A stretch of 64,000 bases of DNA, taken from contig CANHRM010000002.1 of assembly GCA_947463725.1 (NCBI GenBank), positions 44,421 through 108,420 of the forward strand. Reading direction: 5' to 3'. This document shows positions 47,484 through 57,391 of this stretch, in pieces. The position numbers were made by a program, and so were the translations under genes. How positions within the stretch are numbered: the first letter of the stretch is position 1; each line of letters opens with the position of its first letter. Source of the DNA: Actinomycetota bacterium (lineage in GTDB: Bacteria > Actinomycetota > Actinomycetes > Nanopelagicales > Nanopelagicaceae). The notes under the pieces are model-generated. The model saw nothing but the letters and a program-made list of their open reading frames with translations. It ran no database searches and was not told where the DNA came from.

Positions 47484-48542
47484 TTACTTCTTCTTGGCTT
47501 TACGTTTAGGTTGGTTACGTGGACCGCGAGTTTCGTGGTTTTCAGCAACTGGTTGAGCAACAACTGTTCCGGCAACTGCCCCACCACGAGCATTAACTCG
47601 CTTTGCAAGAGCGATCATTGCGGGTTCGCGTTCACGCAATCCAGAGAGAACTTGTGGCGCGATGAAGATAGATGAGTAAGTACCAATCGCTAAACCAATA
47701 AACAAAGCAAGTGAAAGATCTTTAAGCGTTCCAGCCCCTAGAAGACCTGCACCCACAAAAAGGATAGAACCCACCGGAAGTAGCGCGATCAAAGAAGTAT
47801 TAAATGAGCGAACCAAGGTCTGGTTAACGGCCAAGTTAGTAGCTTGAGAGAATGTACTTTTTCCTGTACTTGTGATCGTGCGCGTATTTTCGCGGACTTT
47901 ATCGAACACAACGACGGTATCGTAAAGCGAGTAACCCAAGATAGTTAAGAAACCGATTACGGTCGCAGGAGTCACGTCGAATCCAACTAGTGCGTAAATT
48001 CCGACGGTAATCACGACGTCGTGAACTACAGCCACAATCGCTGAGATTGCCATCTTCGGTTCAAAAGCCATCGCTAAATAGAGCATCACTGCAATTAGGA
48101 AAGCAAAGAGACCATAAAGTGCTTTACGAGTGATTTCCTTACCCCAAGAAGGACCAACAATCTGAGTATCAATCGACTCCACTGTTACGCCAAATTTTGT
48201 AGCTAAGGCATCTTGAACTGCATTTGATTGCGCAACCGAGAGCGATCCTGTTTGAACGCGAATCTTGTCATTGCCAACTTTTTGCACGATTACTTCAGAA
48301 GCTACCCCCGCTGATTCAACAGCAGTGCGAGCTTCTTCAATAGTTCCAGTTGATTTAGTAACGGTATAACTCGAACCACCTTGGAATTCGATTCCTAGTT
48401 TCAAGCCCTGGGTAAGTAAAGTTCCGATTGATAGCGCAACAAGTACTAACGAGATCGCGTACCAACGTTTGCGATTGCCAATGAAATTAAATGATTTCTC
48501 GCCGGTATAGAGACGAGCACCGAAACTGGTAGCTGTAGTCAT
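47484..48542 (-). CDS. secF: Protein translocase subunit SecF
   Basis: Membrane component of the SecDF complex that pulls exported proteins across the membrane using proton motive force. Length 352 aa with six transmembrane segments. Visible FQGGSSYTV, periplasmic P1 head, and transmembrane motifs GYSLYDTVVVFDKVREN and SFNTSLIALLPV. The C-terminal tail is Arg/Lys-rich. Two bases separate it from secD. The apt gene that usually follows is absent. Confidence 0.95.
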   Translation of the reverse strand: MTTATSFGARLYTGEKSFNFIGNRKRWYAISLVLVALSIGTLLTQGLKLGIEFQGGSSYTVTKSTGTIEEARTAVESAGVASEVIVQKVGNDKIRVQTGSLSVAQSNAVQDALATKFGVTVESIDTQIVGPSWGKEITRKALYGLFAFLIAVMLYLAMAFEPKMAISAIVAVVHDVVITVGIYALVGFDVTPATVIGFLTILGYSLYDTVVVFDKVRENTRTITSTGKSTFSQATNLAVNQTLVRSFNTSLIALLPVGSILFVGAGLLGAGTLKDLSLALFIGLAIGTYSSIFIAPQVLSGLREREPAMIALAKRVNARGGAVAGTVVAQPVAENHETRGPRNQPKRKAKKK

Positions 48543-48544
48543 GA

Positions 48545-50083
48545 TTATGCCTCCACGCTATTAGTAGGAACATTTGGAATAGCGCGTTCGATTCCTGAGC
48601 TTTTTGCGGACAGACCCGAAAGCGGATGACCGTTAGCGAAGAATGGCAACTTAGCCAGAACCGTGAGTGCGGGTTTAGTGAATGTGAAGATAACTAACAA
48701 GTCAATCAGTGTGGTTAAACCAAGAGTGAATGCGAATCCTCGCACCCCACCAACTGCTAAGAAGTAAAGAAGAGCAGCAGCAATGATTGAAACCGAGTCA
48801 GCCACAATAATTGTGCGACGGGCGCGAACCCAGCCACTTTCAACAGCTGATCGAAGTGATCGACCCTCGCGAATTTCATCGCGGATACGCTCGAAGTAAA
48901 CAATAAACGAGTCAGCTGTAATACCGATCGAAACAATTACACCTGCGATGCCAGCTAATGTGAGAGTGAATCCGATCCACTTTCCAAGCAACAAGATCAA
49001 TAGATACATCAAGCCACCTGCAACTGCTAACGAACCAACAGTGACCATTCCTAGTCCGCGGTAATAAAGCAGTGAATAAAGAAGTACCAAGATAAGGCCG
49101 AGAGCTCCTGCTAGTAAGCCAGCATTTAACTGATCAGCACCGAGAGTCGGCGAGATCTGTTGAACTTCACCACGGTCAAAAGCCAACGGAAGTGAGCCAT
49201 ACTTTAAAACGTTCGCTAGATCTTGCGATTCAACTTGAGTGAAGTTACCTGTGATCTGAGCGCTGCCACCACGAATTGCTTCGTTGATACGTGGTGCCGA
49301 AACAACTAAACCATCAAGAACAATTGCAACTTGGTTCTGCGGTGCGGTTAATGAAACCACTCGGGCTGTTTGATCACCGAATGCTTTAGTTCCTTCGCCA
49401 TTAAAAGTTAATGAAACAAACCAGTTTCCACCAGTTGTTGTATCAACGGCAGCAGTCGCTTTTGAAACTTGTCGGCCCAGAACTTCGGCTCCAGCCAAAA
49501 TATATTTGCTAGCTCCGTCTCGGGAACACGCCACAATTATGTCGGCTGCATTATCGCTACCGGTGCCTTGACGATTTGCTGCCAAAGTACAATCAAGTGC
49601 TGCATACTTATTATTTATATCGACGCTAACACCAGCTGGCGGTGTTGCTGCAGCAGTTGTAGCTACAACTGGTGTTCCGGCGCTCTCTGCTAGAACTTGG
49701 CGAAAACGCAGTTCGGCGGTTTGTCCGACTAATTCAACTACGCGACGACCTGAATCTCCAGGAACACTAATTACGATCTGACGATTAGTGCCTGAACCTT
49801 GTGAGGCAACTTCACTCTCGGCAACACCTAATGAGTTAACGCGCTGACGAATGATCGAGACAGCTTGATCAATCGCTTCACTAGTAACTTTGCCAGTCTC
49901 CCCCGAACCAAGTCGCGGCTGCAACGTCACGCTGGTTCCGCCACGAAGGTCAAGACCTAGGCGTACAGCGGTTGCGCCTTGAATGAAAACGGCAGCTATT
50001 AAAATGACAAAAGCGCCGGCCAAGATCGCAAGTGTGCGTACTGGACGTCCGGAGCTTTTAATTGGTTTTGTAGGTGTTGACAT
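48545..50083 (-). CDS. secD: Protein translocase subunit SecD
   Basis: Partner of SecF. Length 512 aa with six transmembrane segments and a large periplasmic domain. Signatures LGLDLRGGTSVTL after the first helix, the QRVNSLGVAE motif, FGDQTARVV, and the transmembrane core ADSFIVYFERIRDEIREGRS, TLIDLLVIF. Preceded by ruvB with only 11 bases between, leaving no place for yajC, which usually sits here. A TAGACT lies 8 bases before the ATG inside ruvB. Confidence 0.95.
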   Translation of the reverse strand: MSTPTKPIKSSGRPVRTLAILAGAFVILIAAVFIQGATAVRLGLDLRGGTSVTLQPRLGSGETGKVTSEAIDQAVSIIRQRVNSLGVAESEVASQGSGTNRQIVISVPGDSGRRVVELVGQTAELRFRQVLAESAGTPVVATTAAATPPAGVSVDINNKYAALDCTLAANRQGTGSDNAADIIVACSRDGASKYILAGAEVLGRQVSKATAAVDTTTGGNWFVSLTFNGEGTKAFGDQTARVVSLTAPQNQVAIVLDGLVVSAPRINEAIRGGSAQITGNFTQVESQDLANVLKYGSLPLAFDRGEVQQISPTLGADQLNAGLLAGALGLILVLLYSLLYYRGLGMVTVGSLAVAGGLMYLLILLLGKWIGFTLTLAGIAGVIVSIGITADSFIVYFERIRDEIREGRSLRSAVESGWVRARRTIIVADSVSIIAAALLYFLAVGGVRGFAFTLGLTTLIDLLVIFTFTKPALTVLAKLPFFANGHPLSGLSAKSSGIERAIPNVPTNSVEA

Positions 50084-50094
50084 AAGAGGTGAGT

Positions 50095-51138
50095 CTAGGC
50101 GTCATTTAGCGGTGTGTCGAAAAGCGATGTTGCGGCAGCAGGCGGGATTTTGCCTAAATGCGTCCAGCCAAGAGCGGTAGCTACTCGCCCACGCGGGGTA
50201 CGAGCCATAAAGCCATTTCTGACCAGGAATGGCTCGGCTACAGACTCAACCGTTTCGGTTTCCTCGCCAACAGCTATAGCCAAGGTCGAAAGGCCAACCG
50301 GTCCGCCACCAAATCGTTCAATCAGCGCTGTTAGAACTGAGCGATCAAGTCGATCTAGACCCGCAGCATCTACTTCATACATTTCAAGGGCAGCATTGGC
50401 ATGGTCGAGCGATAACTTATCTGAACCGTTTACTTGTGCATAATCGCGAACTCGACGAAGTAAACGATTAGCAATTCGTGGCGTACCACGAGATCGGCTG
50501 GCAATTTGTTCAATCGCTTTGGCTTGAATTGTTAAGCCAAGGAGTGAAGCTGACCGAGCAACTACTTGAGCTAATTCAGACTCTGCATAAAAATCCAATT
50601 GTGCCGTGAATCCAAATCGGTCACGAAGTGGACTTGGTAGTAATCCTGCGCGAGTTGTTGCACCCACTAAAGTAAATTTTAGCAGCTCTAACGGAATCGC
50701 AGTGGCACCAGGTCCCTTGCCAACCACAATATCAACCCGAAAATCCTCCATTGCCAGATAGAGAAGTTCTTCGGCCGGTCTTGGCAACCGATGAATTTCA
50801 TCGATAAAAAGAATTTCGCCTTCTACCAATGAAGAAAGAATCGATGCTAAATCACCAGCATGCATTATTGCCGGGCCAGATGTGATGCGAATCGGCGCGC
50901 CCATCTCAGCGGCCAGAATAAGAGCCAGTGTTGTTTTGCCAAGTCCCGGCGGACCACTTAACAAAATGTGGTCAGCACTTGAACCGCGATGCTTAGCTGC
51001 ACTTAACAAAACATCAATTTGCTGACGTACTCGTTCTTGTCCAATGAACTCATTTAAATCTTTAGGACGCAAAGCGCCCTCGGCTGCCGAATCATCTAGA
51101 CCCGCAATCGGTGAAATCAATCGCTCGTTATCATGCAT
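50095..51138 (-). CDS. ruvB: Holliday-junction DNA helicase RuvB
   Basis: AAA+ motor that drives branch migration with RuvA. Length 347 aa. Walker [10 protein letters not shown], Walker [12 protein letters not shown], sensor [18 protein letters not shown], and the C-terminal winged-helix domain with GRVATALGW. It shares its first bases with ruvA, and ruvA overlaps ruvC, so all three resolvasome genes form one unit. Confidence 0.97.
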   Translation of the reverse strand: MHDNERLISPIAGLDDSAAEGALRPKDLNEFIGQERVRQQIDVLLSAAKHRGSSADHILLSGPPGLGKTTLALILAAEMGAPIRITSGPAIMHAGDLASILSSLVEGEILFIDEIHRLPRPAEELLYLAMEDFRVDIVVGKGPGATAIPLELLKFTLVGATTRAGLLPSPLRDRFGFTAQLDFYAESELAQVVARSASLLGLTIQAKAIEQIASRSRGTPRIANRLLRRVRDYAQVNGSDKLSLDHANAALEMYEVDAAGLDRLDRSVLTALIERFGGGPVGLSTLAIAVGEETETVESVAEPFLVRNGFMARTPRGRVATALGWTHLGKIPPAAATSLFDTPLNDA

Positions 51139-51746
51139 TATTTACGTCCACCACTTTGTAGCGATCTCTTTAATAGCTCGCTTAATTCAAGTTCGGCCGG
51201 CTCGATGCCATCACTCTGCAGTTCGCTAACAATGTTAGTTATTGCTCGATCTGAATCCTTCGGTGTAAAGCCAAGTGAAATCAAGGCGCTAGCGAGTTGC
51301 TCTCGCCAAATAGGTTGATGGTTAGTTACCTGAACACCTTGTGAGAGATCAGAAAGTTTTCCCTTTAGTTCAAGAATTAGTCGCTGCGCACCTTTTCGTC
51401 CGATGCCTGGAACCCGTTCGATAGCTGCAATATTCTCAGTTGCAATAGCACTGGCTAACTCTTCTGGCGTCAGTGATCCCAAGATTGCTTGTGCAACTTT
51501 GGGGCCAATGCCACTAACGGTCTGAACTTGTTCGAATAATTGTTTTGATTCTGCAGTTAGGAAACCGTAGAGAGTTAATGATTCTTCACGAACTACCAAC
51601 GAAGTATGGAAAGTTACGACAGTGCCAAGATTTAAATGTGCTGTTGCATTTTGGGTTAGGTTAACTGAGAGTCCGACTCCCCCAACTTCAATGATTGCCC
51701 GATCAAGTGAGATCGACTTGATCTCTCCTGTTAACGTCGCAATCAT
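51138..51746 (-). CDS. ruvA: Holliday-junction DNA-binding protein RuvA
   Basis: Tetrameric junction-binding protein of 202 aa. OB fold at the N-terminus (MIATLTGEI), two helix-hairpin-helix motifs ([14 protein letters not shown] and [16 protein letters not shown]), and a C-terminal RuvB-binding domain with ALISLGF. It overlaps ruvC by four bases and ruvB by one. Confidence 0.96.
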   Translation of the reverse strand: MIATLTGEIKSISLDRAIIEVGGVGLSVNLTQNATAHLNLGTVVTFHTSLVVREESLTLYGFLTAESKQLFEQVQTVSGIGPKVAQAILGSLTPEELASAIATENIAAIERVPGIGRKGAQRLILELKGKLSDLSQGVQVTNHQPIWREQLASALISLGFTPKDSDRAITNIVSELQSDGIEPAELELSELLKRSLQSGGRK

Positions 51747-52297
51747 TTCTTGGTGGTTCCTGTCTTCTTGAGTAGAGCTATTCGACTTTTCTCTTTAGCT
51801 AGTGCGGCTGCAACTTTACTATTGCCACCACCTCGCCAAATGTGGCAGATCGCTAACGCTAACGCGTCAGCACTGTCGGCCGGCTTTGGCGCCTCGTCTA
51901 ATTTCAATATATTTAAAACCATTTTTGCGACCTGTGCTTTATTAGCGCGGCCCGAGCCAGTAACTGCGGCCTTGACCTCACTTGGCGTATGCATGACCAC
52001 TTTGATCTGATTGCGAGCTGCCAACAACAGAGCGACTCCGGCTGCCTGAGCGGTTCCCATAACGGTGCGCAAATTGTGTTGCGAAAATACTCGCTCAATC
52101 GCGATCACATCGGGTTTGAATTCGGTAATCCAGAGTTGAATTTCCCGCTCGAGCTGAAGCAAGCGAACTTCGGTCGGATCTTGCGAAGAAGTCAGAATCA
52201 CACCAACTGAAACCATTTTTAGTGGCGCCCCAATTGATCCTTCAACCACGCCGATTCCACAACGGGTCAAACCTGGATCAATACCAAGAACTTTCAT
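51743..52297 (-). CDS. ruvC: Crossover junction endodeoxyribonuclease RuvC
   Basis: Resolves Holliday junctions. Length 184 aa, RNase H fold. Catalytic Asp in LGIDPGLTRCGIG, Glu in AIERVFSQHN, and the C-terminal DSADALALAICH acidic pair. Preceded by a good promoter candidate (TTAACA, 16 bases, TAGGCT) inside the yebC end, so ruvCAB can be expressed apart from yebC. Confidence 0.96.
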   Translation of the reverse strand: MKVLGIDPGLTRCGIGVVEGSIGAPLKMVSVGVILTSSQDPTEVRLLQLEREIQLWITEFKPDVIAIERVFSQHNLRTVMGTAQAAGVALLLAARNQIKVVMHTPSEVKAAVTGSGRANKAQVAKMVLNILKLDEAPKPADSADALALAICHIWRGGGNSKVAAALAKEKSRIALLKKTGTTKK

Positions 52298-52303
52298 TTG
52301 CTA

Positions 52304-52331
52304 AGCCTAGATAGTGGCTCAGACATGTTAA
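52304..52331 (-). promoter_or_regulatory. Candidate promoter for ruvCAB
   Basis: On the minus strand TTAACA and TAGGCT are 16 bases apart, and the -10 ends exactly 6 bases before ATG 52297. The -35 lies in the last codon of yebC. One of the better -35/-10 pairs in the window. Confidence 0.5.
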
Positions 52332-53080
52332 GCCAGGCTCGCCATTACCTCATCAGATACATCGAAGTTACTAAACACATTCTGGACATCATCTAGTTCC
52401 TCGATGGCATCAATTAATTCAAAGACTTTAGTAGCGCCTTCCGCATCGAGCGGGATTGTCATCGATGGCAAGAAAGAAGAATCTGCTGACTCATAGTCAA
52501 TACCAGCTGTTTGCAACGCGGTTCTAACAACAACTAAATCACTCGCTTCGCAAACTACTTCAAATGATTCACCTAAGTCATTTACTTCTTCGGCTCCAGC
52601 ATCTAGAACTGCTTCAAGTACTGAGTCCTCGGTAAGCTGGCCATTCTTATTAACGATGATTACGCCTTTACGATTGAACAAATACGCAACCGAACCTGGG
52701 TCAGCCATGCTGCCACCGTTGCGAGTAACCGCCACGCGAACTTCAGATGCTGCCCTATTTCGACTATCGGTTAAACATTCGATCATGATCGCAACACCGC
52801 TTGGTCCGTAACCTTCATACATAATGGTTTGCCAATCAGCGCCACCCGATTCAAGGCCAGCGCCTCGTTTTACTGCGCGATCAATGTTGTCAGCGGGCAT
52901 TGAATTCTTTTTAGCTTTAGCAATCGCATCAAAGAGTGTTGGATTGCCATCAATATCTGGGCCACCATTACGAGATGCAACTTCAATCGCCTTAATCAAC
53001 TTTGCGAAATTTTTAGCACGACGGCTATCGATGATTGCCTTCTTGTGCTTAGTGGTCGCCCATTTGGAATGGCCGGACAT
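52328..53080 (-). CDS. yebC: YebC/TACO1-family protein
   Basis: Conserved factor of 250 aa with the family opening [14 protein letters not shown], then [15 protein letters not shown] and [11 protein letters not shown]. Older work calls YebC a transcription regulator; more recent work links the family to translation of proline stretches. AGGGGG six bases before the ATG sets the start. Its place before ruvC is the common one. Confidence 0.95.
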   Translation of the reverse strand: MSGHSKWATTKHKKAIIDSRRAKNFAKLIKAIEVASRNGGPDIDGNPTLFDAIAKAKKNSMPADNIDRAVKRGAGLESGGADWQTIMYEGYGPSGVAIMIECLTDSRNRAASEVRVAVTRNGGSMADPGSVAYLFNRKGVIIVNKNGQLTEDSVLEAVLDAGAEEVNDLGESFEVVCEASDLVVVRTALQTAGIDYESADSSFLPSMTIPLDAEGATKVFELIDAIEELDDVQNVFSNFDVSDEVMASLA

Positions 53081-53097
53081 TTGATACCCCCTAGAAG

Positions 53098-53120
53098 TTT
53101 CATCGCAACAGCCGATGAAA
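53098..53120 (-). repeat. Hairpin between pdxT and yebC
   Basis: TTTCATCG and CGATGAAA pair perfectly (8 bp) around a 7-base loop just after pdxT and before the yebC ribosome site. No T-run follows, so a full terminator is unlikely; it may protect or separate the mRNA halves. Confidence 0.4.
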
Positions 53121-53129
53121 GTTATGGAA

Positions 53130-53729
53130 CTACTTTACCGCAGCCTTTTCCAAAGCTGGACGAGCTACCGATTCAATAAAGAATCGATGAATTCGATTAT
53201 CTCCCGTTAGTTCAGGATGAAAGCTTGTAGCTAATAGGCCGCCTTGCCGAACGGCTACTGCATGTTCGAAAGTTGCCAAGACTTCAACATTAGAACCTAC
53301 GGATTCAACCCAAGGGGCCCGAATAAATACGGCGCGGACCGGTGGGTTCGTGATGCCGGTGAATTCGAGATCAGTTTCAAATGAATCAACTTGTCGACCG
53401 AAAGCATTTCGGCGAACAGTAATATCGAGACCACCAAAAGTTTCTTGACCCTTTGCGGCATCTAGTACTCGATCAGCTAGCAAAATCATTCCGGCGCAAG
53501 ATCCATAGACCGGCATTCCTGCATTAATACGTGACTTAATTGGCTCGAACATATCGAAACTACGTGCCAAATTCGCAATTGCAGTTGATTCGCCACCCGG
53601 CAAAACAAGAGCGTCAACAACGGCTAATTCGGATGGGCGACGAACGATGCTGGCATTGACGCCACATTCTTCAAGTGCAAATAGGTGCTCACGAAAATCG
53701 CCTTGCAGCGCTAGAACACCAACTCGCAT
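53130..53729 (-). CDS. pdxT: Pyridoxal 5'-phosphate synthase glutaminase subunit
   Basis: Releases ammonia from glutamine for PdxS in the DXP-independent vitamin B6 pathway. Length 199 aa. Class I-like triad: nucleophile Cys in YGSCAGMIL, and His/Glu in FHPELTGD; the GGEST oxyanion loop follows LVLPGG. 41 bases downstream of pdxS on the same strand. Confidence 0.96.
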   Translation of the reverse strand: MRVGVLALQGDFREHLFALEECGVNASIVRRPSELAVVDALVLPGGESTAIANLARSFDMFEPIKSRINAGMPVYGSCAGMILLADRVLDAAKGQETFGGLDITVRRNAFGRQVDSFETDLEFTGITNPPVRAVFIRAPWVESVGSNVEVLATFEHAVAVRQGGLLATSFHPELTGDNRIHRFFIESVARPALEKAAVK

Positions 53730-53770
53730 GATTTAGAGAACCCCAACTTTCAAGTTTTAGAAAACTCTAG

Positions 53771-54658
53771 CTACCAACCGCGTTCAGCTAAACGATGCGC
53801 AACTGGTAAGTCAGCAACGTTAATGCCAACCATTGCATCGCCTAATCCGCGCGAAACATCAGCTAATACTTTTGGATCATCATGGAAAGTTGTTGCCTTA
53901 ACACAAGCAGCAGCACGTGATGCGGGATCACCTGACTTGAAGATTCCGGAACCGATAAATACTCCGTCGGCACCCATCTGCATCATTAACGCAGCATCCG
54001 CTGGTGTCGCAATTCCACCAGCTGTAAAAAGAACAACAGGCAACTTGCCAGTCTGGGCAACTTCTTTTACTAGATCAAATGGAGCTTGCATTGTTTTTGC
54101 AGCAACATAAAGTTCATCTTCGCGAAGTGAAGTTAGACGACGAATCTCGCCACCAATCGCGCGCATATGAGTCATAGCATTAGAAACATCGCCAGTGCCT
54201 GCTTCGCCTTTTGAACGAATCATGGCTGCACCTTCATTTATACGACGAAGGGCTTCACCTAAATTAGTAGCACCACATACAAACGGAATCGTGAAATTCC
54301 ACTTATCAATATGATTTTCATAATCAGTTGGTGTTAAAACTTCTGACTCATCAATGTAATCGACACCTAAGCTCTGCAAAATTTGTGCTTCCACAAAATG
54401 ACCAATACGCGCCTTAGCCATTACTGGAATCGACACTGCCGCTTTGATTTTTTCAATCATGTCCGGATCTGACATGCGAGCAACGCCACCTTGGGCGCGA
54501 ATATCTGCGGGAACTCGCTCGAGTGCCATGACGGCTACGGCACCAGCTGCTTCAGCAATTTTGGCTTGTTCGGCGTTAACTACGTCCATGATGACGCCGC
54601 CCTTAAGCATCTCGGCCATGCCGCGCTTTACTCTTGCTGTTCCTACATTCTGGCTCAT
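53771..54658 (-). CDS. pdxS: Pyridoxal 5'-phosphate synthase subunit PdxS
   Basis: Builds PLP from ribose 5-phosphate, glyceraldehyde 3-phosphate and ammonia. TIM barrel of 295 aa with [16 protein letters not shown] (first catalytic Lys region), [23 protein letters not shown] and [19 protein letters not shown] upstream of the ATG serves as ribosome site. Operon with pdxT. Confidence 0.97.
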   Translation of the reverse strand: MSQNVGTARVKRGMAEMLKGGVIMDVVNAEQAKIAEAAGAVAVMALERVPADIRAQGGVARMSDPDMIEKIKAAVSIPVMAKARIGHFVEAQILQSLGVDYIDESEVLTPTDYENHIDKWNFTIPFVCGATNLGEALRRINEGAAMIRSKGEAGTGDVSNAMTHMRAIGGEIRRLTSLREDELYVAAKTMQAPFDLVKEVAQTGKLPVVLFTAGGIATPADAALMMQMGADGVFIGSGIFKSGDPASRAAACVKATTFHDDPKVLADVSRGLGDAMVGINVADLPVAHRLAERGW

Positions 54659-54718
54659 GCAGATGCTCCTAGTTAAGTTTTCTTGGCAAGTTTTTAGCTC
54701 GCGATCAGGGTGCTTACT

Positions 54719-55723
54719 CTACTTTGAAACCGGTGAAGTTGGCGCGCTGAGCGTGAAGTCAGGCTGGCGATCGGTTAAGGCCACCCAAATGGAACCTGCC
54801 GAGAATTTGATCTCACTTCCATCTGCCAATGTCCAAGTGGTCCCCGATTCGGCACTTGGCCGGCTCCAGTTAGCTTTGAATGATCGCCCATCGCGCAAAA
54901 TGTATCCAGTGCCAGTTCCGACAGTTTGCGAGAATGGCGTGTACCCGCCGTCTTTACTTCGATAAATTGAATTAGTAATTGCAACATTTTGGATAACGAA
55001 TGTGGTTGCACCCAATTGTTTTCCAGTTACATCTAGATCAGCAGCTCCATTATTGCTAAGTACCCAACGAGATTCCGCTTCTGACCAAGTTGCTTCATAT
55101 CTGCTGGCTGGCCAGGTAACTTTAACTGAATCAATCGCTACTCCACCTTTCGGGGCAATCCCAAAATTCCAACCAGGTGAATTTGATATTGCAACTTCGC
55201 GACCATCTGATGCTGCTTTTGCCATCAACAGATCTGCCCGTAGAACCATGTTGTAAGGAGCTGGTCGCATCGGGTCGCGAGTAAATATTGTCGGCGAAGA
55301 ATGTTGAGCACCGTAATCCCAAAGATTTGCCTGCGAAATTACTGACAACATCAACCTTTGCGCACCGCTGTATGCGAATACAACTTTTCCGAATTGCGCC
55401 AAAATATCAATATCTGAAATTCGTGCACTTCGTACCGGGCCTACATTCTGCGGAATTACTGACGAATAAATTGCGGCCAGGCGAGTAAGTCCACCTTCAA
55501 CTTGTTCTATGTAAACCAAATCAGCCGATTCAAGACCAATTTGTGGGCGAGCCAAGAATGTATCGTCAATCTTTATCGCAAGAATCGGTCCATCGGTACC
55601 GATTCGTCCGCTAATTGAATTATAAGTTATTTCTTTTAGCGCAGTAGGTAATTTTTCCTTACTAGCACAGGCAGAAAGTGCCAGGATAGAAATTAGTGAG
55701 AAGATTATTAATTTAGATCGCAT
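54719..55723 (-). CDS. DUF3048 (YerB-like) lipoprotein
   Basis: Secreted lipoprotein of about 334 aa. Signal peptide MRSKLIIFSLISILALSAC ends in a lipobox (LSAC), so Cys19 would be lipidated. The body has the DUF3048 pattern AIKIDDTFLARPQIGLESADLVYIEQVEGGLTR split by typical QVGPVRSAR-like VGPVRSARISDI. Function of the family is unknown, possibly cell-envelope or LytR-linked. ATG 55738 is an alternative start five residues upstream. It overlaps the LemA-like gene. Confidence 0.86.
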   Translation of the reverse strand: MRSKLIIFSLISILALSACASKEKLPTALKEITYNSISGRIGTDGPILAIKIDDTFLARPQIGLESADLVYIEQVEGGLTRLAAIYSSVIPQNVGPVRSARISDIDILAQFGKVVFAYSGAQRLMLSVISQANLWDYGAQHSSPTIFTRDPMRPAPYNMVLRADLLMAKAASDGREVAISNSPGWNFGIAPKGGVAIDSVKVTWPASRYEATWSEAESRWVLSNNGAADLDVTGKQLGATTFVIQNVAITNSIYRSKDGGYTPFSQTVGTGTGYILRDGRSFKANWSRPSAESGTTWTLADGSEIKFSAGSIWVALTDRQPDFTLSAPTSPVSK

Positions 55724-56219
55724 CAGCTTCAAATTCATAAATAACGGGAAGTGGGGCGGTGCCTGCTAGACGGAAAAGCCTGAACACTAATTTGCTACGA
55801 ATTAATTGGGTACGCGTTACTGATTCAACATGAATCGATATTGCGACTCTAATCTTGTCTGTTAGCTGGTCGAGTTCATGCAAAAGCACCTGATCTGACT
55901 GAGCCACAATACTTTCACGTTCAGCCAGCATCATTCCCAGGGCACCAGATAGAACGCTCTCTGCACTCGAGCGATCCTCAATATCCGCACTTCGGGCGTG
56001 ATACGCGCTAGCCGTAAGCAACAAAGATGTAGCCGGATCAGTGATTGCACTTCGAGCAACATCAAGTGCGATAGCTGCGCGACGTTGCAACAATGAATCT
56101 AGAGTCGCCCAGCTTGTTTCAACGCGATGGTGTAATCGATCTAGTCGACCTGCCGAGAAACTTAGATACCAGAAAGCGATAAGTGCCAAAGCTACGTAGA
56201 GAATAAAATCTTTCATCAC
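55713..56219 (-). CDS. LemA-like single-pass membrane protein
   Basis: 168-aa protein with an N-terminal transmembrane helix (about 4-22), then a helical segment RLDRLHHRVETSWATLDSLLQRR resembling the LemA core, which in family members reads AWxxIDxxLxxR. It lies directly after pimA with a one-base overlap. In Mycobacterium tuberculosis the same position is held by a membrane-anchored Nudix protein (Rv2609c); here only the N-terminal membrane part remains and no Nudix box is present. Function unknown. Confidence 0.7.
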   Translation of the reverse strand: MMKDFILYVALALIAFWYLSFSAGRLDRLHHRVETSWATLDSLLQRRAAIALDVARSAITDPATSLLLTASAYHARSADIEDRSSAESVLSGALGMMLAERESIVAQSDQVLLHELDQLTDKIRVAISIHVESVTRTQLIRSKLVFRLFRLAGTAPLPVIYEFEADAI

Positions 56220-57391
56220 TAATCCCTTCCCAATAATCTAGTCCACGACCGATTTTCTGAAGTCAACGAAACTTTCTGACCCTTGACTATAGCAAGTTGA
56301 TAAACTTCGAAGATTTCTTCACCGACTTGACTCCAATCAAACCTTTGGGCGTGTACAGCTCCAGCCGCCGCCAATTCTTTTCGCTTTCTCTCGTCGCGCA
56401 GCAAATCGATAATAACTTTTGCCAAGTTCTCAGAGTTTTCAGATTCAAATAGTGCGCCATATTTTCCATCTCCCAAGACATCCGCGAATGCCGGAATATC
56501 GCTTGCAACTACGGCGGCTCCCCCTGCCATTGCTTCTGCCAGAATAATTCCAAAGGATTCACCGCCAGTATTCGGTGCAATGTAGAGAGAGACGCTAGCT
56601 AGAAAATCAGCTTTATCTTCTTCGGAAATTTTACCGAGGAACTCAACACGATTGCGTAGTTGCGGATCAACTCTTTCTAAAACTTCTTCACTATCCCCCG
56701 GACCTGCGATCAGAACTCGGATGTCGGGAATAAAACGCGAAATAATCGGTAGCGCATCTAGAAGCACAGGTAACCCTTTGCGATCCTCTTCGAATCTTCC
56801 TAAGAACCCGATTGTGTTTCCTTGCCATTCAGGGCGTGAGGTTCCATCACGATAGTTATCCGCATAAATTCCATTCGGGATGACTATTGCATCTGTTTCT
56901 AAGTGAGCAGTAAGCGTTAATCGGGCCGATTCGCTAACCGCAATGCGTGCCGAAAGTTTTTCAATTACTGGTTCAAGGATTGGGCCGATCGCAACAATTG
57001 CCTTTTGATACTTAGCTGCTGCGTGAAACGTTCCAATCATTGGCCCTTCACCAGCCCAGCAAGCTAGAAGAGACAACGAAGGAATAGCAGGTTCATGTAA
57101 GTGCAGGAGATCAAAGTTGCCCTCGTTGATCCAGCTGCGAACTCGACTATTAGCTACGACACCGAAAAGAACTCGTGCGACTGCGCCGTTATACGGTATC
57201 GAAACTGAACGTCCTGCGCTTACAACGTAGTCTGGCAAATCTTCACTCTCAGTTGCGGGAGCCAACACCTCAACATGGTGTCCATTGTGAATCAGAAATT
57301 CGGCTAAATCGCGAATGTGATTTTGAACGCCGCCTGGAACGTCCCAACTGTAGGGACACACGATACCGATTCTCAATTTGCGATCCATCAT
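56219..57391 (-). CDS. pimA: Phosphatidylinositol alpha-mannosyltransferase PimA
   Basis: GT4 glycosyltransferase that adds the first mannose to phosphatidylinositol on the inner membrane face. Length 390 aa. Matches mycobacterial PimA closely: GIVCPYSWDVPGGVQNHI at the N-terminus, LPDYVVSAGRSV, PYNGAVAR, LLHLHEP, and the C-terminal GGESFGIILAEAMAGG donor-binding motif. Its presence marks the Actinobacteria. Overlaps patA (ATGA). Confidence 0.95.
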   Translation of the reverse strand: MMDRKLRIGIVCPYSWDVPGGVQNHIRDLAEFLIHNGHHVEVLAPATESEDLPDYVVSAGRSVSIPYNGAVARVLFGVVANSRVRSWINEGNFDLLHLHEPAIPSLSLLACWAGEGPMIGTFHAAAKYQKAIVAIGPILEPVIEKLSARIAVSESARLTLTAHLETDAIVIPNGIYADNYRDGTSRPEWQGNTIGFLGRFEEDRKGLPVLLDALPIISRFIPDIRVLIAGPGDSEEVLERVDPQLRNRVEFLGKISEEDKADFLASVSLYIAPNTGGESFGIILAEAMAGGAAVVASDIPAFADVLGDGKYGALFESENSENLAKVIIDLLRDERKRKELAAAGAVHAQRFDWSQVGEEIFEVYQLAIVKGQKVSLTSENRSWTRLLGRD

